The notes under the pieces were generated by a model. That model had not been told where the DNA came from. It ran no database searches and saw nothing but the letters and a program-made list of their open reading frames with translations. From an uncultured Eubacteriales bacterium (GTDB lineage Bacteria > Bacillota > Clostridia > Lachnospirales > Bianqueaceae), in contig ONYR01000281.1 of assembly GCA_900322165.1 (NCBI GenBank), positions 1-5,271 on the forward strand: 5,271 nt of DNA. Direction: 5' to 3'. The position numbers were made by a program, and so were the translations under genes. Shown here in pieces: positions 1 through 4,401 of this stretch (position 1 is its first letter; every line of letters begins with the position of its first letter).

Positions 1-974
1 AACAGGCCGTACTGGCCGCCGGTATGGATGAAGAGGATGTTTTCACAGTCCTTGAAGGTTCCTTTTTGGACTTCCTGGTACAGACCGTAGAAAGCTTTTC
101 CGGTGTAGACCGGGTCGAGGACGATGCCTTCCTTCGCAGCGATGCCTGCGATGAAGTCCAGCTCGTCCGCTTTTGAGATTGCGTATCCGAGTCCCTTATA
201 TCCGTCGATAAAAGTGAAATCCGGATTCTCGTCCGCCTTCTCTCCGAGAAGCGCGAGCGTCTCATTCACGATCGCTCCGCAGACCTTGGTGAAGTACTCT
301 TTGTTATCGCAGACGGTGATACCGACGATCTTTCGGCCGGCACCGGAGAGCTTATTACCAAGATACAGACCGCTGTAGGTGCCTCCCGAGCCGGTCGCGC
401 AGACGATCGCGTCAAAGTGAACACCGAGCTGCTCCTCCTGTGTCAGAATCTCCGAAAAGGCATTCAGGTAGCCGAAGTTTCCGATTCCGTTGGAAGCCCC
501 GACAGGAATCAGATATGGAGTGTGTCCCTCCCGACGGTATTCGTCCGCGATCTCATTCATCTTCTGCGCAAATGTCACACCGCTGCTCTCTTCAAGCAGG
601 GTGATCTTCGCTCCGAACATCTGATCCAGCAGATAGTTGCCTTCCGTTTTCGGCGCCTTGGAGATCTCCAAAACGAGATGAGACTTCAGTCCCAGACGAG
701 CCGCGGCCGCAGCCGTCGCACGTGCATGGTTGGACTGAATGCCGCCCGCCGTAATCAGAACGTCCGCTCCCTGCCTGATGGCTTCCGCGATGGAAAACTC
801 CAGCTTACGGACTTTATTGCCAGACATTTCCACGCCGGTGTAATCATCCCTCTTGATCCAGATCGACTGAGAAAGCTCCTTGGAGACATTGTTCAAGGGA
901 TAGACGGGTGTGGGGAGCGCTGTCAGTGAAACACGGTCGATCCCGCGAAGTTTCTCGCTGATGGTCGAAGTCAT
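1..974 (-). CDS. dcyD: D-cysteine desulfhydrase-like PLP enzyme (3' end cut by window edge)
   Basis: Fold-type II PLP enzyme of the ACC deaminase/D-cysteine desulfhydrase family. Such enzymes split D-cysteine into pyruvate, ammonia and sulfide in the cytoplasm. The reading frame stays open for 324 codons from ATG 974 to the window edge; relatives are about 330 aa, so only a few C-terminal residues should be missing. SGNKVRKLEF (51-60) holds the predicted PLP lysine K54. GGIQSNH (77-83) holds S81, matching the catalytic-region serine of the family. ATGSGGTYSG (193-202) is the phosphate-binding loop. In DPVYTGKA, T291 follows Y290, and HTGG carries T318. ACC deaminases have Glu and Leu at these two places, whereas D-cysteine desulfhydrases have Ser/Thr and Thr, so ACC deaminase is unlikely. 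The start lies 3 nt after the VOC stop with no clear Shine-Dalgarno, suggesting translational coupling; the next Met is residue 50. L-cysteate sulfo-lyase (CuyA) belongs to the same family and is an alternative. Confidence 0.85.
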   Translation of the reverse strand, partial: MTSTISEKLRGIDRVSLTALPTPVYPLNNVSKELSQSIWIKRDDYTGVEMSGNKVRKLEFSIAEAIRQGADVLITAGGIQSNHARATAAAAARLGLKSHLVLEISKAPKTEGNYLLDQMFGAKITLLEESSGVTFAQKMNEIADEYRREGHTPYLIPVGASNGIGNFGYLNAFSEILTQEEQLGVHFDAIVCATGSGGTYSGLYLGNKLSGAGRKIVGITVCDNKEYFTKVCGAIVNETLALLGEKADENPDFTFIDGYKGLGYAISKADELDFIAGIAAKEGIVLDPVYTGKAFYGLYQEVQKGTFKDCENILFIHTGGQYGL

Positions 975-977
975 AGC

Positions 978-1364
978 TCAGCCGGCAAAGAAGATCTCGA
1001 TGACAAGGTCTTCAAAAGCGTTGACACGCGCCTCGCCAAGGCCTTCCGGATTGGAGGGCTCATACTGGAACGTGTAGCCCGCTTCCTTCAGGCGGCGGAT
1101 CGTCTCATCGAGCTGCGCACGGGTCGAGGTCTCGATGCAGATGTGCGCATAGCCAAGGCGGTTGGGATCTTTCGGAAGATCGACCGTCTCCGGCTTGGCC
1201 ATCAGCTCGAGCCAAGCGCCCTCATCGAGCACCATGATATAGGAATGGTAATTGGTTTTGTCATTGTCTAACGTCTTCAGGACCTTCGCGTTGAAGTACT
1301 CCTCAAAAAAGCGCTTGGCGCCTTCCAGATCCTTTACGAAAATACCGACATTCTTGATAAACAT
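978..1364 (-). CDS. VOC/glyoxalase-fold protein of unknown substrate
   Basis: A 128-aa single-domain protein of the vicinal oxygen chelate superfamily, with two beta-alpha-beta-beta-beta modules: first module from VGIFVKDLEGAKRFF (6-20), second from YAHICIE (72-78). This superfamily includes glyoxalase I, ring-cleaving dioxygenases, epimerases, fosfomycin resistance proteins and non-catalytic binding proteins. By alignment in my head with E. coli glyoxalase I, three of four metal ligands appear kept (E53, H74, E123), but the first histidine is Asn (N5). A normal glyoxalase I is therefore unlikely, while another metal chemistry or a binding role is possible. Translation has a strong signal: AGGAGG at 1373-1378, 8 nt before ATG 1364. 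It sits between the transporter ATPase and the desulfhydrase, 3 nt from the latter, so it is very likely co-expressed with sulfur amino acid uptake and breakdown. The function is not recognised; a role in handling a side product or thiol adduct is only a guess. Confidence 0.85.
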   Translation of the reverse strand: MFIKNVGIFVKDLEGAKRFFEEYFNAKVLKTLDNDKTNYHSYIMVLDEGAWLELMAKPETVDLPKDPNRLGYAHICIETSTRAQLDETIRRLKEAGYTFQYEPSNPEGLGEARVNAFEDLVIEIFFAG

Positions 1365-1372
1365 GTTTGTAT

Positions 1373-1378
1373 CCTCCT
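1373..1378 (-). promoter_or_regulatory. strong ribosome binding site of the VOC gene
   Basis: A perfect AGGAGG on the minus strand, 8 nt before ATG 1364, is the strongest Shine-Dalgarno in the operon. It contrasts with the weak sites before the permease and the desulfhydrase. It suggests the VOC protein, and by coupling the desulfhydrase, are translated independently of the transporter genes. Confidence 0.8.
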
Positions 1379-1389
1379 ATCAAAGATTT

Positions 1390-1424
1390 ACGATTTTATC
1401 GTGACGAAGCCGCGGCTTCGTCAC
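1390..1424. repeat. perfect 24-bp palindrome plus adjacent small hairpin at the ATPase 3' end
   Basis: Positions 1401-1424 form a perfect palindrome (12-bp half GTGACGAAGCCG), able to form a 10-bp stem with a CGCG loop. It is followed in the direction of transcription by a second hairpin at 1390-1402 (arms ACGAT/ATCGT, 3-nt loop), which includes the ATPase stop codon. No U-run follows, so a standard terminator is unlikely. An RNA stabiliser or processing signal between the transporter and enzyme halves of the operon is more plausible. Confidence 0.75.
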
Positions 1425-2175
1425 CGGACGTTTTATCCGACCAGGTGCTCGATTTGTAGATGAACTCCTTGGTTCTCTCCTTCTGGGGCGATTCAAAGAA
1501 ATCCTTCGCGTTGTTCTCTTCGACGATATCGCCGTTTTCCATGAACACGACCCTTGTCGCGACCTTGCGGGCAAACTCCATCTCATGGGTGACCACGATC
1601 ATCGTGCGGCCTTCATCGGCCAGCTGCTTGATGACCATCAGGACCTCGCCGGTCAGCTCCGGGTCCAGTGCGGACGTCGGCTCGTCAAAGAACACCACGT
1701 CCGGGTTGGTCGCCAGCGCACGGGCGATCGCGACGCGCTGCTGCTGTCCGCCGGAGAGCTTGGAGGGATAATAATCCATTCGGTCTCCGAGTCCGACCCG
1801 CTCTAGCAGCTTTTTGCCGATCTCCTCCGCCTCTGCTTTCGGCATTTTCTGAGACACCCGAAGGCCGAGCGTTACGTTGCCGAGTGCGGTTTTGTTGCCG
1901 TAGAGATTGAAATTCTGGAAAACAAAGCCTACTCTTTTCCGGTATTCTCTCAGCTCCTTGCCGGAGATCTTTTTCATATCGTACTCTTTGCCCGCGAGTG
2001 TCAGCTTGCCGCTGTCCGCCTTGGTCAGATAGCCCGCGCACCGAAGCAGTGTCGTTTTGCCGGAGCCGCTGGGGCCGAGGATCGCGACAACATCGCCCTT
2101 GTTTACATCAAGGCTCACGTTGTTCAGCACGACATTGTCCCCGAACTTTTTATACACATTCCGAAGAGTCAGCAT
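1396..2175 (-). CDS. polar amino acid (cystine-type) ABC transporter ATPase
   Basis: A 259-aa ATP-binding subunit of the HisP/GlnQ/TcyN family, which drives import through the inner-membrane permease. Visible motifs are Walker A GPSGSGKT (34-41), Q-loop FQNFNL (86-91), signature LSGGQQQR (140-147), Walker B VVFFDEP (160-166, D164 and catalytic E165), D-loop SALD (168-171) and H-loop H197. All are intact, so it should be active. Family members are usually about 240-255 aa. The last 15-18 residues here are a polar, poorly conserved-looking tail, and most of it is encoded by a perfect palindrome (1401-1424). ATG 2175 follows the permease stop by 1 nt and has AGAGGAG at 2184-2190 with an 8-nt spacer, which fixes the start. 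By family, polar amino acid import is secure; the cystine assignment rests on the neighbouring desulfhydrase. Confidence 0.95.
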   Translation of the reverse strand: MLTLRNVYKKFGDNVVLNNVSLDVNKGDVVAILGPSGSGKTTLLRCAGYLTKADSGKLTLAGKEYDMKKISGKELREYRKRVGFVFQNFNLYGNKTALGNVTLGLRVSQKMPKAEAEEIGKKLLERVGLGDRMDYYPSKLSGGQQQRVAIARALATNPDVVFFDEPTSALDPELTGEVLMVIKQLADEGRTMIVVTHEMEFARKVATRVVFMENGDIVEENNAKDFFESPQKERTKEFIYKSSTWSDKTSGDEAAASSR

Positions 2176-2176
2176 G

Positions 2177-2839
2177 TTATCTTCTCCTCTCCAGAGCCGC
2201 TTCGGCTTTTCGCTGAATGACCGTCAGCACCGAGCAGAAGATCAGGTAGACCAAACCGGCCTCCAGATACAGCCAGAAATAATCGTAGGTTCTTGCAGCG
2301 ATCTTCTCAGCCGTTGCCAGCACTTCAACCAGCGCTACATTGTACGCCAGCGACGTATCCTTCACCAGACCGATCAACGAGTTCGACAAGGGCGGGAACG
2401 CCGTCCGAAGCGCCTGAGGCACGATGACGTGGATCATGGCCTGCCAGAAGGTAAGTCCATCGCAATAGCAGGCTTCAAGCTGACCAACCGGAACCGACTC
2501 GATGGCCGCGCGGACCGTTTCCGAACAGTAAGCGCCGATCGAGAGAGACATGACGACCCAGGCACTCGTAAACGAGTTGAACTTGATGCCGATCGTCGGA
2601 AGTCCGAAATAAACGATGAACAGCTGCACGATCATGGGGGTGCAGCGGATGATCCAGACATAGACCCTTACCAGACGTTTGAGAACCGGGATCTTCGCGA
2701 TCTGCACCAACGCCACCAGAAAAGCGATCAAGAGTCCGGTCGAGAATGAGGCAGCCGTCAGCGGTATAGATACTTTGAGCGCTGCCATAAACAGCGCTCC
2801 GAAAGCATCTCTCAATTCCATGAGAATTCGTTCTGTCAT
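2177..2839 (-). CDS. polar amino acid (cystine-type) ABC transporter permease
   Basis: A 220-aa inner-membrane permease of the HisM/GlnP/TcyL family, normal in length. Hydrophobic segments lie around residues 16-46, 58-80, 92-108, 133-150 and 188-208. The typical VYVWIIRCTPMIVQLFIVYFGLP block is at 59-81 and resembles the RGTPLLVQL region of cystine and glutamine permeases. The ATPase-contacting EAA loop runs from E122 to about N153, with PQALR at 141-145 and the downstream SLIGLVKDTSLA at 154-165. The EAA loop reads EACYCDG, with Cys at 124 and 126, and R-C-T-P replaces the more usual R-G-T-P. The gene starts 23 nt after the binding-protein stop. The start at 2839 has only a weak, distant Shine-Dalgarno-like GTGAG, so an alternative ATG at 2821 cannot be excluded. 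It probably works as a homodimer with the ATPase encoded 1 nt downstream. Confidence 0.93.
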   Translation of the reverse strand: MTERILMELRDAFGALFMAALKVSIPLTAASFSTGLLIAFLVALVQIAKIPVLKRLVRVYVWIIRCTPMIVQLFIVYFGLPTIGIKFNSFTSAWVVMSLSIGAYCSETVRAAIESVPVGQLEACYCDGLTFWQAMIHVIVPQALRTAFPPLSNSLIGLVKDTSLAYNVALVEVLATAEKIAARTYDYFWLYLEAGLVYLIFCSVLTVIQRKAEAALERRR

Positions 2840-2862
2840 TTGGTTTTACAACTCACTTTTCG

Positions 2863-3654
2863 TCACTTTTTCGTGGTATCGACGTCAAAGTATTTCAGCG
2901 CAAGAGCGGAAAGCGTTCCGTCCGCCTCAGCCTGCGCCAGCGCCTCGTTGATGAGCGCGACAAGGTCCTCATTGCCCTTTACGACCGGGAAATACGCGTT
3001 GGGTTCAGGATCACTGACAATGATGATCTTAAACATATCCGCTTCTTCGGGATGCTGTTTGAAGTAATCAGCCAGACCGATGTCGGTGCTGAAGGTCAGA
3101 TCCGCACGGCCGTTTTTCACCTCGCTGATGCCCTGAGCCGCGTTCTTGACTTCATCAAAGACGACACCGCAAGACTCCGCGAACTGGCCGATCGTGCTTG
3201 TCGGGTCGTTGGAAGAAACCTTGCCGACTACGTCCTCGAGAGAGTTGATCTCATCGTTGTCCGCCAGCGTCATGATCGCATAACGCGTATAGTTATACGG
3301 CGAGGAAAAGTCATACTTCTCCGCTCTGTCTTCCGTGTAGGAAACACAGTTGGCAACCGAATCGACCTGTCCCGCGTCCAGACCGGCGAAGATTGAGCTC
3401 CACGCGGTCTCGACAAAGCGAGCTTCAACACCGATATAAGCTGCGACATACCTGGCAACTTCGATGTCGAAACCGATCAGCTCATCCGCCTCGTTGTGGA
3501 AGGTATAAGGACTCCAGGTACCCTCCGTACCGAAAACGATATATCCGCGGTCTTTAATGTCCTGAAGCAGGTTGGTTTCCTTTTTCTGGCTGCAGCCGCT
3601 GAGTGTTACTACTGCCAGCACGAGAACCAGCAGCAGGGAAATGCTTTTTTTCAT
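2863..3654 (-). CDS. amino-acid (cystine-type) ABC transporter substrate-binding lipoprotein
   Basis: A 263-aa extracytoplasmic binding protein of SBP family 3 (PF00497 type), the first gene of the operon. The N-terminus MKKS plus a hydrophobic core ends in LSGC, so C21 is the lipidation site and the mature protein is membrane-anchored. Family hallmarks are GTEGTWSPYTF (42-52), GFDIEVARYVAAYIG (61-75) and TEDRAEKYDFSSPY (107-120). R110 matches the arginine that holds the ligand alpha-carboxylate in GlnBP-like proteins. The C-terminus GTLSALALKYF is close to FliY/TcyA-type cystine-binding proteins. ATG 3654 has AGAGGAG at 3660-3666 with a 5-nt spacer and begins directly with the signal peptide. 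An in-frame TTG at 3684 would add ten residues ahead of the signal and lies upstream of this site, so it was not used. The ligand is inferred from the desulfhydrase in the operon; glutamine, histidine or cysteate are possible alternatives. Confidence 0.93.
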   Translation of the reverse strand: MKKSISLLLVLVLAVVTLSGCSQKKETNLLQDIKDRGYIVFGTEGTWSPYTFHNEADELIGFDIEVARYVAAYIGVEARFVETAWSSIFAGLDAGQVDSVANCVSYTEDRAEKYDFSSPYNYTRYAIMTLADNDEINSLEDVVGKVSSNDPTSTIGQFAESCGVVFDEVKNAAQGISEVKNGRADLTFSTDIGLADYFKQHPEEADMFKIIIVSDPEPNAYFPVVKGNEDLVALINEALAQAEADGTLSALALKYFDVDTTKK

Positions 3655-3691
3655 GGGAACTCCTCTCTGTGAAAAAACATTCAAAAAAGAC

Positions 3692-3720
3692 TTGAAATCA
3701 ATGACCTAACGATTTAGAAT
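3692..3720 (+). promoter_or_regulatory. predicted promoter of the HxlR regulator gene
   Basis: On the plus strand, TTGAAA (3692-3697), a 17-nt spacer and TAGAAT (3715-3720) make a near-consensus SigA promoter, each box differing from consensus at one base. The expected start point is near 3727, giving a leader of about 50 nt to ATG 3779. The gene's ribosome binding site GAGG (3768-3771) stands 7 nt before the start. Confidence 0.7.
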
Positions 3721-3747
3721 AATACCATATCACAATCATTTTTACAA
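3719..3747 (-). promoter_or_regulatory. predicted operon promoter (SigA type, extended -10)
   Basis: On the minus strand, TTGTAA (3747-3742) is followed by exactly 17 nt and TATTAT (3724-3719), with a TG one base upstream of the -10 (extended -10). Transcription should start near 3712, leaving a leader of about 58 nt before the binding-protein ATG. Both boxes lie in an AT-rich gap, which supports the call. The -10 overlaps the -10 of the opposing promoter by two bases. Confidence 0.75.
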
Positions 3748-3767
3748 GTACTATCTGTTTTCATAGT
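3744..3767. promoter_or_regulatory. candidate HxlR operator (two overlapping dyads)
   Basis: Two inverted repeats overlap here. The first, 3744-3758, is an imperfect 15-bp dyad of the form ACAnnTAnTAnnTGT that covers half of the operon -35 box. The second, 3750-3767, has perfect 5-bp arms ACTAT and ATAGT separated by 8 bp and ends just before the regulator's GAGG. HxlR proteins bind short dyads as dimers and are often autoregulated. A dimer bound here could block both the operon -35 and the regulator's early transcript. The site is inferred from symmetry and position only. Confidence 0.4.
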
Positions 3768-3778
3768 GAGGTTTTTTT

Positions 3779-4165
3779 ATGACGTGGGAAGAACAGTATC
3801 AGCAGATGCTGGCAAGGGTTCGTGAGGGCGACAACATCTGCCCGATCATGTACGTGGTCTCCATTGTGGGGCAAAAATGGAAGATCCCGATCCTCTGGCA
3901 GCTGGCAAAAAATGACCGTCCGATGCGCTTCTGCGAGATTCGCCGCGCCCTGAAAATGACGGACGCGATGCTCTCCAAGGCGCTCGATGAACTCGAGGAA
4001 CACGGCATGATCGAGCGGATCCAGTACGACTGCATTCCCCCGCGCGTTGAATATACCTTAAGCTGCAAAGGCAAAACCTTCCTTCCGGTATTGCTCGCAC
4101 TCCGTGACTGGGGAATCGAACAGATCAAAGAAGAAAAAGGCCATCTCTGCGGCGAAGAGGAATGA
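3779..4165 (+). CDS. HxlR-family winged-helix transcriptional regulator
   Basis: A 128-aa DNA-binding regulator of the HxlR family (PF01638 type), typical in length. The family entry motif is seen as NICPIMYVVSIVGQKWKIPIL (19-39). The helix-turn-helix covers roughly residues 46-72 (FCEIRRALKMTDAMLSKALDEL), followed by the wing, GMIERIQYDCIPPRVEYTL (76-94), and a C-terminal dimerisation helix. C21 is at the position of the N-terminal cysteine that senses electrophiles or oxidants in relatives such as YodB and HypR. Four more cysteines lie at 52, 85, 96 and 124, many for so small a protein. ATG 3779 is supported by GAGG at 3768-3771. The gene is divergent from the cystine-type operon and shares a 124-bp control region with it, so it is the likely regulator of that operon. 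The direction of control and the signal are not shown by sequence. Confidence 0.93.
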   Translation: MTWEEQYQQMLARVREGDNICPIMYVVSIVGQKWKIPILWQLAKNDRPMRFCEIRRALKMTDAMLSKALDELEEHGMIERIQYDCIPPRVEYTLSCKGKTFLPVLLALRDWGIEQIKEEKGHLCGEEE

Positions 4166-4176
4166 GCGCTGACTGG

Positions 4177-4244
4177 TGCGGGCTGGATTCGCATTGTAAC
4201 CTCTACCTTATGCGGGTTGGATCCGCAATGTCGCCTCTGCCCTT
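4177..4244. repeat. 34-bp tandem duplication with internal inverted repeats
   Basis: Two adjacent imperfect copies (4177-4210 and 4211-4244) match at about 26-27 of 34 bases. Each copy opens with TGCGG and 12 bases later ends a small stem with CCGCA (second copy) or TCGCA (first copy, a G-U pair in RNA). The array lies between the HxlR stop and the terminator, so it would be in the regulator's 3' UTR. Its function is unknown; a REP-like element is possible. Confidence 0.6.
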
Positions 4245-4271
4245 TGGAGAGAGCCGAATGATATACAAAAC

Positions 4272-4314
4272 AAAAAGCCTTTGAAAACGGGTTCCGCTTT
4301 CAAAGGCTTTTTTT
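4272..4314. terminator. bidirectional intrinsic terminator
   Basis: A perfect 15-bp stem (4272-4286 with 4298-4312, core AAAGCCTTTGAAA-like) encloses an 11-nt loop. On the plus strand the stem runs into seven Ts (4308-4314). On the minus strand it is followed by a TTTTTG-TTTT stretch. It can therefore end both the HxlR transcript and the converging sugar kinase transcript. Confidence 0.93.
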
Positions 4315-4401
4315 GTTGGGGTTGATCGGGCAGTCTTGTTTTTGTTGGGGCCGTTCGGGCACTCTCACATTTGTTGGGATCGGTCAGGTCGGTCATCCAT
4401 G
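4315..4401. repeat. three degenerate 29-bp tandem units
   Basis: GTTGGG recurs at 4315, 4344 and 4373 with an exact 29-bp period. Units 1 and 2 match at about 21 of 29 bases, sharing GTTGGGG and TCGGGCA; unit 3 is more diverged and overlaps the last codons of the sugar kinase gene. On the kinase transcript they read as repeats of CCCAAC followed by an A-rich stretch, just ahead of the terminator hairpin. No coding sense was found. Confidence 0.6.

Noticed and set aside
417..929. Long plus-strand open frame opposite the desulfhydrase gene.
   Set aside because: It is a shadow of the well-conserved minus-strand enzyme; its translation is arginine/glutamine-rich without family motifs.
1396..1424. 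Intrinsic terminator between the ATPase and VOC genes.
   Set aside because: The palindrome is not followed by a T-run on either strand and lies inside the ATPase coding sequence, with further operon genes downstream.
2057..2749. A 230-codon plus-strand open frame opposite the permease.
   Set aside because: The minus-strand permease has clear family motifs throughout; the plus-strand product is a low-complexity R/D/Q-rich shadow.
3680..3701. Weak inverted repeats (TTCAA...TTGAA and TTGAAATCAA) in the operon leader, as a riboswitch or attenuator.
   Set aside because: Arms are only 4-5 bp, AT-rich, and overlap the opposing -35 box; a leader of about 58 nt is too short for a known riboswitch class.
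4315..4380. Five G-runs on the plus strand that might form a G-quadruplex.
   Set aside because: Runs are separated alternately by 6 and 16 nt, so loops are too long for a convincing quadruplex; the 29-bp period explains the spacing.
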